A DNA stretch of 64,000 nucleotides. Source: Paramyrothecium sp. XJ0827 (taxonomy: Eukaryota > Ascomycota > Sordariomycetes > Hypocreales > Stachybotryaceae). This document shows positions 35,991 through 46,990 of this stretch, in pieces (position 1 is the stretch's first letter; every line of letters starts with the position of its first letter). Location: the NCBI GenBank assembly GCA_020881915.1, contig JAJFPB010000008.1, positions 1,302,001 through 1,366,000 on the forward strand. The letters run 5' to 3'. The position numbers and the translations under genes were made by a program. The notes beneath the pieces were generated by a model. That model saw nothing but the letters and a program-made list of their open reading frames with translations, was not told the origin of the DNA and searched no databases.

Positions 35991-37255
35991 ATGGCTTCGC
36001 GACCTACCGTCTCCATCATCGGCAAAGATGGTACTCCCACGGGAGCTACCCACGCCATTCCCGCCGTGTTCACCAGCCCTATCCGTCCCGATATTGTCCA
36101 GCAGGTGCACACCGGCATGGCCAAGAACAAGCGCCAGCCCTACTCCGTGAGCGAGAAGGCCGGTCACCAGACCTCTGCCGAGTCCTGGGGAACTGGTTAG
36201 TTTTTTGCCCGCACAGCCCCTGTGCAGAGCAACGTCGTCTTTTTCGAGGATGGGGGGATGGAGAAACCCACGAAAGAACGATCGATGCTTTGATAGGGAA
36301 AGGACAACACCAAGCGCCGTGGCTGACAAGAGATATCCCAGGTCGTGCTGTTGCCCGTATCCCCCGTGTCTCTGGTGGTGGTACCCACCGTGCCGGTCAG
36401 GCTGCCTTCGGTAACATGTGCCGTTCCGGCCGCATGTTCGCTCCCACCAAGATCTGGCGCAGGTGGCACGTCAAGGTCAACCAGGGCCAGAAGTGAGTTT
36501 ACTTTCCAACTTGATCTCAGACAGAATAGGAACGGTCAAACTAATGTTTTCCCAGGCGCTACGCTGTGTGCTCCGCCCTGGCTGCCTCTGCTGCCGCTCC
36601 CCTCCTCCTGGCCCGTGGTCACCAGATCATGTCCATCCCCGAGGTTCCCCTGGTCGTCGACTCCGAGCTCTTCGACGGTGCTGCCTTCGCCCGCACCTCC
36701 GCTTCCCTCGGCCTCCTGAAGGCCGTCGGTGCCGGTCCCGACCTGGAGCGCGTCAAGGGCTCCAAGAAGCTCCGCGCCGGTAAGGGTAAGCTCCGTGGCC
36801 GCCGCTACCGCCAGCGCCGCGGTCCCCTCGTCGTCTACGACCCCGCTGTCGACGGCAAGGAGCTCGTCAAGGGCTTCCGCAACATCCCCGGTGTCGAGAC
36901 CTCCCCCGTCACCGCCCTGAACCTCCTCCAGCTCGCCCCTGGTGGTCACCTGGGCCGCTTCGTCGTCTGGACCTCTGCTGCCTTCAAGGCCCTCGATGAG
37001 ATCTACGGTTCCACCACCGAGCCCTCTGCCCACAAGCGCGACTTCCTGGTCCCCTCCAACGTCGTCTCCCAGGCCGACCTGACCCGCCTGATCAACAGCT
37101 CCGAAATCCAGAGCTCCCTCAACGCCCCCAAGGGCGAGGCCGTCACCCGCCGCTCCGCTGTGCAGAAGAAGAACCCTCTGCGCAACAAGCAGGTCATGCT
37201 GCGCCTCAACCCCTACGCCTCGGTCTTCGCCAAGGAGTCCCAGAAGAAGCAGTAG
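35991..37255 (+). CDS. rpl4: 60S ribosomal protein L4 (uL4)
   Basis: Three coding exons: 35991-36195, 36342-36492 and 36556-37255 (351 residues), with introns of 146 and 63 nt. The protein starts [14 protein letters not shown] and includes the loop [20 protein letters not shown], which lines the peptide exit tunnel, then [20 protein letters not shown], and the basic [16 protein letters not shown] segment. All are typical of eukaryotic uL4. Codon use is almost wholly C-ending, as in very highly expressed fungal genes. An additional untranslated intron is likely just upstream of the start. Confidence 0.96.
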
Positions 37256-37537
37256 ATTCCCAACTTGCTGGGTGTGCAGCGGGCTAGGAGATTTGGTCGA
37301 TGGTTATGATTGGTTTGATTTGGGGGCGTAATGGCTTCTGCAAGGTTTAGCTTTCAAATGGAAATCCAGATTTGACTGCCGTTACCCCAAAGTTGACTTT
37401 TGTTTCTCTTGCCCTCGTCCCGTGCGTGAGGTTGTGCGTGTACTACCTTGGTAACTGCAGGGGGCATGTCAAAACCGATCATATATCGTCATAAATCATC
37501 TATAATCCTAATGCAACATCCAAATGAGGCCGGTTCA

Positions 37538-39575
37538 CTAGCAACTCAACATGTAACCTATATTGCTTAACCCCTCGCCGTGCTGTGCCGTAGCCGCTGA
37601 TTCCATCTCCTCGACGTACCTTTCCATCTCATCTATGCTCTTCACCCCCCAAAACTTTTGGACGGCGTTTGCAAACCTGAGCGTACACGCTTCAACGTCG
37701 TCGTCGCTCACGGCTGCGAAACACAAGCGCATGTAGGCCCACGCCCGCTGAGTTCGGACTTCATCCGAAGCGGCGAACATGCTACCGGGCCCTGGGACCA
37801 CCAGGTGAGGCTTGTGCAGACAGAACATGGTGAGCGCGGTTCCGAAAGCAGGGCCATCGAGCACTGGCAGCTTCTTTCCCTTGGCCTGCCACAGGGGATG
37901 AGACTCGAAGTGGACTCGCACCCACACAAACATGCCAGCTCGGGGCCAGTCGAACGACATCAGCCGGGTCTTGGTGATGACCCCCCAGTCAGCATCGTCG
38001 CGCACAGGTGTCGACTGTTTGAGCTGATACGCATGCTCGTCCAGTATGGTGCACATCCTTTGCATGCGGCGCTCGTACGTCCCACGAAGTCCTTCTAGCC
38101 AGCGAACCCAGCCGTCCGTCTGCCAGCCCCGGAAGTCGAGTCGGTCTCTTGGTGAAGTCAGGGCGCGGAAGGCTGATAGGGCTTCTGTCTGTGGCCCAAT
38201 CAGCAGCTCCGCAACCATGGCCTGAACGAATCCTGATGGCTGTTGGGTCGTACATTCCGAGATTCTAGATGAGGTCAGTCAAAGACTCCTCCGGGGGGCA
38301 TGACAATATCAGCAATGGGAACTTACCGCTCAAATCGTTCAATAAGTGCTGGCTGCGCAGTGATCCAACCCAAGCGGCATCCAGGGGCAATGCTTTTTGA
38401 GAAGCTGTCGAGCCGAATGACTCTGCCGTCGGTATCGATTGCCAAATACGAGGGCACCAAGGAATCAAGGAACTCGTAGCCGCTAGATTTGAGAGGCTTG
38501 ACAGTCCTTTTCGACTGGGGCACAGGCATGCCTCGGGATCTGGCTTCTGCTGCATCAGCCGACGGAAACTGGAGGTTCCAGTACGGGTCGTCCTCAACAA
38601 TGATAATGTCGTATTCAGAGCATATTGCGTAGAGCTCTCGTCTTCTCTCCAAGGAGAGGAGGCTTCCAGTGGGGTTTTGGCCCATTCTGCGCGGTTGTCA
38701 GCAAGTCAACAAATCCAGAGATGCGGAAACACTCACGTTACAGTGTACATGAAATGCGGTCGGCGCCCCTTGCTCGGATCCCAATTCTCGAGGACACCTT
38801 GAAGACCACCAGGGCCCCTGGCAACCATGCCTTCGGCATCGACCTCGACAGGCACGGTCTGAACGCCCTTCGCCCGTATGCAAGTGGACGGGATCTGGTA
38901 CACGAACGCCTCGCAAAGCATACCAGGACGGCTGCGAACGTCGTCAATCTCAGCAGACCACGGGTCGACCAGCAGCTCGGCCACCTTGGAGAAGCCGTCG
39001 GTGGAGCCGCAAGTCAGGATGATCTCCGGTCCACCTGCATAGGGCACAGAGGGATGAAGCTGATCCCTCGCGAACTGGCGGAGATAGGACCGCAGGGGAA
39101 GGTATCCCTCGGCTGTACCGTACTGCAGCGCTGTCGACAAATCAATCTTCCTAGTGGGATCGACTGCCGTACTTGACTTTGGCACAGTCATGTGGAGGGC
39201 ACCGGGAGGGTTTGAGATGCGGGCTGCGGCGAGCCCGGCCGTCATGGACTGTTCCGGATCCGCAGATGCAGTGGCCCATCGCTCCGGCTTGGCGACACGG
39301 GCTTCTAGAGTGTCGAACGGGAAATACTTGTCATTGGGAAGGCCTGCATTAACCCAGGGCAGTCAAGTTAGCGTTTGGCCTTGGAGCGTCGTCGACGGAT
39401 GTAATACAAGGCAGGGCGACCTACCACCAGCGAGATTGCCGATTCCGGGAATCCGGAAGAACTTATAAAATGCCTTGACTTTATCCACGCTACGGTTCTT
39501 GGTGGTACGCGAATAGTGGTGGCTTAAATCAAGCGGTGGCGACAAGGCGCCTTGTCTACCATCGTGGGCTGCCAT
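37538..39575 (-). CDS. Aro8-like PLP-dependent aminotransferase (aromatic / 2-aminoadipate type)
   Basis: Four exons: 39575-39425, 39343-38737, 38686-38327 and 38264-37538 (614 residues); the introns keep frame. Fold-type I class I/II features include TALQYGTAEGYLPLR near the N-terminus, ILTCGSTDGF, the substrate/cofactor motif MGQNPTG, IIVEDDPYW, and the PLP-lysine motif DSFSKSIAPGCRLGW. The C-terminal domain includes GMFVWVRVHF and RLCFAAV. This pattern belongs to the yeast Aro8/Aro9 group, which moves amino groups between aromatic amino acids, 2-aminoadipate or kynurenine and 2-oxo acids. The length is slightly above the usual 500-600. The exact substrate cannot be read from sequence. Confidence 0.88.
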
Positions 39576-40140
39576 GGCGCGATGAGCCGGTCGTAAGCCC
39601 GATGAACCGAATTCGAAAAGGTACGCTTCTAGAAACGGTGTGCTCGGCGGGAAAGTGGCTGTTGAAGCTCCTCAAAAGGCCTACCTGTATATTTCGTATT
39701 TGTAATGGAACCCCACGTTCAGCCCGGTGATATCGCTCCTCAAACGGTCCGCCCGATCCACATGTCAGGGGTGCTCATGAGATAAGAGAACCGGGGTGTT
39801 AGTCGGTGGCCACACCAGCGCGCATCGGATTGGGGTTGATATGGCCCCGGCCATCAGCTGGATGCGGAGACGTCATGGATATGGCCACCACAGTAGTAAC
39901 GATTGCAGGATGTGGTTGTAGGGGGCAAGCCGGGGACTTTCTCTCCGCATTTATGAACATTGGCTAGTGTAATCATCTAGTTGGTCACGTATGTACAGTG
40001 GTATATCCCATGATATCGTGAGGGTGTCCATTACACCGACTCGAAGATCAAATCATACCACGCAAGTCATCTTCATGTGCGCAGGTGCCGCAATATTAAT
40101 GCCAAGGGCCTTATATGCGACCTCGTCACTCTACCTCAAC
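39576..40140. other. Spacer between aminotransferase and monooxygenase genes
   Basis: About 560 nt: promoter side of the aminotransferase gene and 3' region of the monooxygenase gene, both minus strand. No gene seen. Confidence 0.5.
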
Positions 40141-41532
40141 TTACGTGGGCGCTTCGTAACGGAATCCCAACTCCTCTAACGACCTGGCCTTACACCCGTC
40201 TTGCTCAAACTTTAGTTTGGCGTCGGCAAAAATCTTTCGCTGCCAGAACAGCTCTTCGTCCCACCGCGGCGGCTCCTTGCCGACATGAGACGCCTTCATG
40301 ATCCAGTCGTGGAGCTCATTGATGTAGTAGCCGTCTGCCAGCGATGGAAACACGTGCAGAGCATCGCCCATGCTCTCTTCCAGTTGTCTGTTCCATTCCC
40401 ACATCTCATCGGGACTGGGCAGGCTGAGATTATTTGACCAGACGGCGGAGAAGAGAGCAGCCTGTGCTTCCGTCTCTGGCCACGGGACCGCCTTCATGTT
40501 GAGGCCAGGGAAGACCAACGTCGGATGTTGGATGTAGAAGAGATGCTTGTATAAGCCGTGCACACCTCGTCCGCTGGTAATGAGCTTGGCCTGCAACTCA
40601 GGGAGGAACGGATAACTGAAAAGAAAACCGGTGCAGAAGACCACAGCATCGATGTCGGATTCGACTCTGCCGTCTTTGAACCGAACGCCTCGGGATTCTA
40701 CCAGGAACTCCTCAATCTCGGGCACTTCCTCGCATCCCGTGTGTGCCAGTCTGTCAGGCTGGGTTGCCTGCCTGACTGAGAGCAGCGTTGGCGTCCGCGA
40801 AACCGTGTTAATCTGCGCCGCAATATCGATCCCGGACGGTCCGTTGCCGACAACCAGGACTTTCTTGTCCTTGAGTGCATCTGGCACGCGGTACTGCTTG
40901 GAGTGCGTGATGACGGAGGGGTAGGTAGCATGGAATTGCTCAATATTCTTCATGTTGGGAATGAATGGGACGGAGTAGTGGCCGTTGGCAACGACCACTG
41001 CATCAAAGATGTCGCTGATGTGCTCATCATCGATTGTCGAATGTGCTTCGATGTGCCACTTGTCCTTGCCACCCTCCTCTTGCAGCGTTATCTTTCTCAC
41101 TTGAAATCGGAACTTGATCAACTCTTTTACGTCCTCGGCGTACTGGACGAGGTACTTGTGAATTGCCTCACGCTGAGGAAATACCCAGGCATCCGATGGA
41201 AACTCCAAGTCTGAAAATTTCATCAACGATCCCGGGATGTTTGCGTGCAATTTGTTGTACAAAGGTGAAGGGAAAATTGGCCCGCCGGTTTTCGGCCCCG
41301 GCAGCGGCCGATCGGTTGGATAGAAAGGGTCCTCTTGAGGGACAGGGCAGCTCTCGGGCGCAAGTTCTGAGTAGTTCCAAATGCCTCCAACCTCATCCTG
41401 CTGTTCGAACAAGACGATGGTGTCGAAGGTATTTTGTGCTTTGAGGTACTTGGCCGCGCAGAGCCCGGCCGGGCCAGCTCCGATTATGGCAATTTTGCGA
41501 ACATCGAAGTTTTTGATTGGAATAGAGCCCAT
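40141..41532 (-). CDS. Flavin-containing monooxygenase (FMO family)
   Basis: Intronless, 463 residues, the normal FMO size. An FAD-binding Rossmann motif lies at about residues 14-23 (IAIIGAGPAG), followed by EVGGIWNY. The second, NADPH-binding, motif lies at about 226-235 (VLVVGNGPSG). The segment between them holds the FMO-type sequence VVVANGHYSVPFIPNM..FHATYP..THSKQYR. Near the C-terminus, DAVVFCTGF matches the conserved ATG-containing strand. The family oxygenates nucleophilic N or S atoms, for example thiols, using NADPH and O2. The closest class in fungi is the yeast Fmo1-like thiol oxidase group. No biosynthetic cluster surrounds it. It is divergent from the POT1/CDC13-like gene. Confidence 0.92.
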   Translation of the reverse strand: MGSIPIKNFDVRKIAIIGAGPAGLCAAKYLKAQNTFDTIVLFEQQDEVGGIWNYSELAPESCPVPQEDPFYPTDRPLPGPKTGGPIFPSPLYNKLHANIPGSLMKFSDLEFPSDAWVFPQREAIHKYLVQYAEDVKELIKFRFQVRKITLQEEGGKDKWHIEAHSTIDDEHISDIFDAVVVANGHYSVPFIPNMKNIEQFHATYPSVITHSKQYRVPDALKDKKVLVVGNGPSGIDIAAQINTVSRTPTLLSVRQATQPDRLAHTGCEEVPEIEEFLVESRGVRFKDGRVESDIDAVVFCTGFLFSYPFLPELQAKLITSGRGVHGLYKHLFYIQHPTLVFPGLNMKAVPWPETEAQAALFSAVWSNNLSLPSPDEMWEWNRQLEESMGDALHVFPSLADGYYINELHDWIMKASHVGKEPPRWDEELFWQRKIFADAKLKFEQDGCKARSLEELGFRYEAPT

Positions 41533-42040
41533 GTCGCGAGATAAGGATTTTAGGTAAGAAGTAAAAACAGGAAGAAAAAAAGATACTTTTTCACCAATGA
41601 GGCTTGTCTACAAACAGGTGAATATGCAAATTCACTTCTATATACAGCTGGAAGTAATATGAGTGGGATCGGACGATCACGACAAAGGGCCATCCGATGA
41701 TGTTTGGACGAGGTACAGGGTAGGTGGAGCATGCCCCGTGTGACCTCACCGCTTTCCATTCTCGGCCCCACCATACTTGTGCTAGCTTCGCCATTGCTGT
41801 TAGAGCTTCCAAGGTACAAACAAGTTGAAGCTACACCAACTCACCAAACGTCACGATTTCAGCGACCACTAGTAACGCGCATCGCGCAGGCGCCAGCGAC
41901 GGTATAATTGCTTGTCGCGATGACCAACTGAATATGACTACCGCATCCTCATTTATTCACCGCGCGTTGTGAATTCGCAAAAGCTGCTCTTATGCTCGCA
42001 CCTTTCCCCACGTCTTTGTTGAACCCAAGACCCGGTCGCG
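41533..42040. other. Divergent promoter (FMO / POT1-CDC13-like)
   Basis: About 500 nt between two opposing start codons. No gene of its own. Confidence 0.55.
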
Positions 42041-45000
42041 ATGGAGGAGAACCCCAAGCATGAGGCCTTTCGCGTCGCTCCACAGATTCCCATCGCCCAG
42101 CTTCACCCTGGAATCGCCGACTCATCCTCGCGGGTCATCGAAGGGACCATCACAATCACGTGGCCGTACAGCATTCTCAAGAAGTCCATAGCTTTCATCA
42201 TCGCCGAACGCGACTTCCGACTCCGACGCAACAAAGGACAGATCCGCATTGAATTTCACGGCCCCGCTGGCAAGAAGTTAGCAGATGCGCATATTGGCGG
42301 CGGTGATGAGGTCCGTCTTAGTCTAGACGGAGCCGCATGGCAGCCATACGATGAGAGGGAGACCCGAGTGCCAGGAGAGATTCAAGAGTGGCAGCTGAAG
42401 TTTACGCATCGATTGCTATTGCAGGTCCAAAGAGGGGATTTAGACACGACAGAAATCTTGGAAGTCGACGAAATAGCCAATGGAGACACAACAGAGCCAT
42501 CGACCGAGATCGAATCCTCCGAACGCGGCCCTCTCTCTGCATCACACGCCAACGAAACCCCCGCACTCGAACAATTGGAGCCCGCCACTCCTAGACCGAC
42601 GTCTCCCGTATCATCACGTCCTGTCAAACGACTGGCTTCAGCAACTTTCGATGCCGGAGAGTATGCGTCACCAGCGTTCTTGAAGCGTGCCCGAGTGTCG
42701 TACGGATCTCTCTTTGAGGATGGATTCGATGCCGAAGAAGGACGCCGCGTTTCCAGCAAGAAACCCTCCCGGTTCAGCCTAGGTGGGCGATCTTGGAGAT
42801 ATAGCAGTCGCTCCCCGAGCCCAGAGCCCCAAAAAGCCACGGCGTCCGAAAATGGGACGGACGAGGAAACGGCTACGGCTCGCGACCAGGATCCTGCAGC
42901 TGTCGTCACCCCTGCACGGCCTACAATGGTTGACGAAGGGTGTCAAACCCAGGGTTTGGATTTCAGCCCCCCCATGAGCGTCCAGGTCCTGGGGGAACCG
43001 AGACAGTCCTCACCACCCCTCGTCTCGTCGCCAACTGCTGCATATTCAAGTCATCCAAGGCCCCATGTGAGCGTGGCGTCAAATGAAACCGCTCAGACCA
43101 TGGCTCGAGGAGATGCGCTGCCAGATTCCGTTACATTAGCTGACGGAGCGACGGCGCAACTTAGAAATGTGCCTCCGCAGTTGGACTCCGGGTTTGATTT
43201 CGGAGCGCCTAACCATGTACGCAACAACAACTTCTATGGGATGCCAACGGAAGGATTTCAAACTGGAAACCTTCTGGAACGTCTCAACCAGGATTCAATA
43301 GATGGCTTTCACGGCCCGCCTTTGGGTTATACAGGCCCACTTGATCATCACATCACTGGACAACCTATGGACATCGACCCTAGCCTGGAATACCATGCAC
43401 CTCCTGCACCCCACGGTGCACCATTTCCTCTAACCTCGCAGGATCTTCCTCACCCAAGTCATCCGTTCTTTGACGTATCGCAACCAGGTCCACCAGCTGT
43501 GCAGGATGGATGGACGAGCGTTAATGCCACAAGCCTCCACGCCTCGGCATCTGCTGCCAACGCCACACAAGTCGTTGCCAGCTCTCCCTCCATCCGAGAT
43601 CGTTCTGTCTCAGGAGAGAGGGATGCGGGGGATGAGGGGCGGGACGCGCCTCTGTCCGAGTATCCTGATGAAGCTGACAGGGAAGATGCGGACGCGCTAC
43701 AAGACATAGGCTCAGGCACGTCAAGCGAAGATGGCGAGGGAGAATACCGGGATGGTGGAGAAGTCCCGGGCGAGGATTACGACCTGCGGAATTATGACTC
43801 TGCTCAAGAGGACGACGATGAGGGACAAGACGTAGAGTCAGCCACATACGAAAGCGACGCAAGGGAACCAGCAATCGAATTTCCCCAAAGAATCGGCGAC
43901 GTGCCTGACTCTGAATCAGAGGATGCCGAAGACGACGCTAATGCCTCAGAATCCGAACGATTACAGGAAAGTGACGGGGAGGTGGATGATAATGAGAGGA
44001 ATATCTATGCGTCTGACGAATACGACGAAGACGAAGGCGAAGGCGAAGGTGAAGGATACGAAGAGGACGATCCACAAGAGGGAGAGGAGGAGGAGGAAGA
44101 AGAGGAAGACGAAGAAGAATACGACGAGGACGATGAAGACGATAACGATGGGCCTGCTGCCATACGACAGCCTCCACCCCCAGCGCAGCCGGTTTTTATC
44201 AGTCTGCTGTCAGACTCTGAAGATGAGGAAGAAGGGGAAGAGGAAGAGGAAGGAGAAGATGATGGAGAAGAAGAAGCAGGGGAGATGGACCAAAGCCCCG
44301 GCCGCGCGCTACATCAGTTCGATGGCGCTCATAACGACGGCCCCAAAGATGATGAGCACCGTGGCAGCGATGTTGCGAATGATGCTAACCAAGAGGAGAC
44401 CGTTAATTCCGGCCCAGCCATTACGGTAGAGCCGGCTCCTGAAGAGCGGGATGATACAGAAATGGAAGACGAGCACGAGCCAGTGAAGGATACGAAACAA
44501 GAAACAGAGTACGATAATGGCAAACCCGGTATAGACTCACCAAAGAGTCCGGCAGATCCGCGAGAAGGAGAACTGAATATTACTGTTGCTGAAGAAGCTA
44601 GGCAAGAAACTCTGCCGCAAAGCTTTTTAGACACCTCGCGGCCTAGTATGGAGGCAGAAGCTTTGAAGTCTGGGAGCCCTAGTGCCCAGGCTAAAGATGA
44701 TCTTGATGAGCCAGCAAGAACGCCCGAGTCTCCTAAAGTCCCAGAGGAGGACCAAATGCAGCTTGACGAAGTGGAAGCGGTTGATGCAGGAAAAGAGGAA
44801 TCTGCAGCAGATGAGGCCAGCAAGGTTGACCAGACAAACACGCCTGAACAGACGATTCAAGTGACTCCTTCTGTTGGGCCAATTCCACCAAAGCTCGAGA
44901 CAGAAGTTGCTGGTTCAACAGAGCTTATTGCACAGAGTGAGCAGCACCAATCATCACTCACCACCGAGCAGAAAGCTCAGGAGGAACTGCCAGACGCGCC

Positions 45001-46606
45001 AAAGGACGGCCAAGTGGAAACAGCTGACGAAGTGGAAACAGCTGGCGAAATGGCCCAACCAGCCGCCCAGCTTGCCAGGGAGCCCAAAGGAACAGACAAC
45101 CAGAAACAAACCGAGGAGCGTGACACAGAATCTCGTGCCACAGGAATCAACTCTACCAACCCCAACGTCCCTCAAGAACCTCTAGCTGGTGACACTGAGA
45201 TGGAAGATGTTATACTGTCACAACCAGACGAGGAGCAAATACCACACGAGCAAACGCGTGACGGATCTGTCGATCTAGTTGCCGCCGAATCCCTTGAAGA
45301 AGAATCTACACAGGCTAAGGATAAGCCTACTCCACCACCAGCGAGTCCCCCGGTTCAGGATACATCAGAAGAGGCCGTCGAAGAAAAACCAACCAAGTCG
45401 TCTGGAGTGCAGAAGAAGGAAGACGCAAGCGCTACCGAAGCCCCCATCGAGCAGCTGCCGACCCCTCAAGCCACCCAGCTCAAGCAAGGGGAGGAAGCGA
45501 TGGCGGAGAAGAACGACCATTCTCTACAGGATGACGAAGGATCAGTCGGTCCAGACGATCAGATAATGGCTGAATACCTGGAGCGATCCACCCTTCCAGA
45601 GTCTCCCCCGGCAGACAAGTCGCACAAATCATCCACCATCAAGGCGCAGCACCCCGTTGTGGAAGAGGAGCAGCCACGAGAGAAGGATGTACCTATTGCT
45701 GCACAGTCTCGTCGCAAGAGCAGGCCGTCGGCCTTGACCAGCACGACGCGTGGGGACCCGAGCGTCGCCCTGGCCAAGGCATCGCCCGTCACGCCGACAT
45801 CAACGCGGTCCAGGAAGGCGGCCCAGCACGATAGCAAGAGCCCGACCACCGTCATGCGCGTGACGCGCAGCAAGCCCGAGAACCTGGACCCGAGCGTGTC
45901 CCTCGCGAGGGCCTCCAACCCGAACATGAGGGAGACGCGCAACATGGCGCACGCCGCCAACCGCAGCAAGACGCCGGACCTTGCCGCCGAGGACCTCAAG
46001 TCGCCGTCCATCACCGACTCCGTGCGCTCCGCGCGGTCCGCGGCGTCCGATAACGACGTGTCCGTCCTCAAGCTTCAGTTGATGCGGAGCCTTCGCAATA
46101 ACCTGCCCGACTGTCTCGCCCTCAAGTCACTACGCACCTCTCTCGGCAATCTCACCGACATTGTGGCGGTGGCCACCATGTCGCCGCCGCAGCCCCACCG
46201 GCCCAAGCATGGGCCCCGCGATTACATGCTCGAGGTGGTCCTGACGGACCCCTCGGTTGCCCCCACGGGCGTCGGCGTGGCGCACATCTTCCGGCCGCAC
46301 CAGGCGTCGCTGCCCGTCATTCACACCGGCGACGTTGTGCTGCTGCGGAGGTTCTCGGTCGTGTCGATGAAGGGGCGGGGCTTCGGCATCAGGGCGGGCG
46401 ACGCCTCCTCGTGGGCGGTGTTCGAGAAGGGGGACGAAGAGATGCTGCCTCAGATCAAGGGCCCGCCGCTAGAGGTTGGCCGGGAAGAGGTTGACTACGC
46501 GGAGGGCCTTAGGGGGTGGTGGTCGGCCCTGGACGAGAAGGCCTTGGCTAAGATTGAGAAGGCTACGCAGAAGTCGTCCCAGGCGGCCAAGGAAGACGCA
46601 AAATAA
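42041..46606 (+). CDS. Large acidic protein with POT1/CDC13-like telomeric ssDNA-binding domain
   Basis: One uninterrupted 1521-codon frame with ATG at 42041. Residues ~1-135 look like a compact beta-rich domain (GTITITWPYS..SIAFIIAERDF..RIEFHGP..EVRLSLDGAAW..QLKFTHRLLLQV), possibly an OB fold. A long disordered middle is rich in Ser, Pro and acidic residues. It is extremely acidic at about 658-703 and 724-750, with many SP/TP sites and a SUMO-interaction-like ISLLSDSEDEEE at 720. Residues ~1340-1480 match the pattern of the telomeric single-strand-binding POT1/Cdc13 domain: SLRTSLGNLTDIVAVATM, YMLEVVLTDPS, GDVVLLRRFSVVSMKGRGFGI. Such domains bind G-rich telomeric overhangs. True Pot1 in these fungi is much shorter, so this may be a Cdc13- or Tpz1-like protein. 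Confidence is in the domain, not the ortholog. Confidence 0.8.
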   Translation: MEENPKHEAFRVAPQIPIAQLHPGIADSSSRVIEGTITITWPYSILKKSIAFIIAERDFRLRRNKGQIRIEFHGPAGKKLADAHIGGGDEVRLSLDGAAWQPYDERETRVPGEIQEWQLKFTHRLLLQVQRGDLDTTEILEVDEIANGDTTEPSTEIESSERGPLSASHANETPALEQLEPATPRPTSPVSSRPVKRLASATFDAGEYASPAFLKRARVSYGSLFEDGFDAEEGRRVSSKKPSRFSLGGRSWRYSSRSPSPEPQKATASENGTDEETATARDQDPAAVVTPARPTMVDEGCQTQGLDFSPPMSVQVLGEPRQSSPPLVSSPTAAYSSHPRPHVSVASNETAQTMARGDALPDSVTLADGATAQLRNVPPQLDSGFDFGAPNHVRNNNFYGMPTEGFQTGNLLERLNQDSIDGFHGPPLGYTGPLDHHITGQPMDIDPSLEYHAPPAPHGAPFPLTSQDLPHPSHPFFDVSQPGPPAVQDGWTSVNATSLHASASAANATQVVASSPSIRDRSVSGERDAGDEGRDAPLSEYPDEADREDADALQDIGSGTSSEDGEGEYRDGGEVPGEDYDLRNYDSAQEDDDEGQDVESATYESDAREPAIEFPQRIGDVPDSESEDAEDDANASESERLQESDGEVDDNERNIYASDEYDEDEGEGEGEGYEEDDPQEGEEEEEEEEDEEEYDEDDEDDNDGPAAIRQPPPPAQPVFISLLSDSEDEEEGEEEEEGEDDGEEEAGEMDQSPGRALHQFDGAHNDGPKDDEHRGSDVANDANQEETVNSGPAITVEPAPEERDDTEMEDEHEPVKDTKQETEYDNGKPGIDSPKSPADPREGELNITVAEEARQETLPQSFLDTSRPSMEAEALKSGSPSAQAKDDLDEPARTPESPKVPEEDQMQLDEVEAVDAGKEESAADEASKVDQTNTPEQTIQVTPSVGPIPPKLETEVAGSTELIAQSEQHQSSLTTEQKAQEELPDAPKDGQVETADEVETAGEMAQPAAQLAREPKGTDNQKQTEERDTESRATGINSTNPNVPQEPLAGDTEMEDVILSQPDEEQIPHEQTRDGSVDLVAAESLEEESTQAKDKPTPPPASPPVQDTSEEAVEEKPTKSSGVQKKEDASATEAPIEQLPTPQATQLKQGEEAMAEKNDHSLQDDEGSVGPDDQIMAEYLERSTLPESPPADKSHKSSTIKAQHPVVEEEQPREKDVPIAAQSRRKSRPSALTSTTRGDPSVALAKASPVTPTSTRSRKAAQHDSKSPTTVMRVTRSKPENLDPSVSLARASNPNMRETRNMAHAANRSKTPDLAAEDLKSPSITDSVRSARSAASDNDVSVLKLQLMRSLRNNLPDCLALKSLRTSLGNLTDIVAVATMSPPQPHRPKHGPRDYMLEVVLTDPSVAPTGVGVAHIFRPHQASLPVIHTGDVVLLRRFSVVSMKGRGFGIRAGDASSWAVFEKGDEEMLPQIKGPPLEVGREEVDYAEGLRGWWSALDEKALAKIEKATQKSSQAAKEDAK

Positions 46607-46695
46607 GGACATGTAACAAACCAGGAGGCGTTTGTGCCAAGATACCCTAGCAACACGTATCTAAGTGTGTCCGCCATATCGGCGTAGCAATGTTA

Positions 46696-46733
46696 TATCC
46701 CCTTGACTGCGCGAAGCCTCAGATGATGTAACG
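46696..46733 (+). repeat. Left terminal inverted repeat (38 bp)
   Basis: Reverse-complement partner of 49069-49106. It begins tatccccttgactgcgcg. One mismatch, at position 31 of the repeat. Confidence 0.9.
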
Positions 46734-46990
46734 ATCCCCACAATATCTTAGTCATGATGTCGGTACATAAAGTAACTTCCTAGCCCTGCCCCACCTAATT
46801 TACTATGTACGCCGCTTCCTACGATACCTCAATGCCTGACACAAGATCGAAAAGTCAGCGGCAGAGCCGTCGGGGCCGGGCCCGGCATGACGATGCCGCT
46901 GCTGCCTCTGCTGAAGCTATTTCCAACGGACCAAGGCGAGGGCCGCCACGCCGGGCCCGGCAGCAAGCTGTTGCTGCCGCTGCTGCCGTT

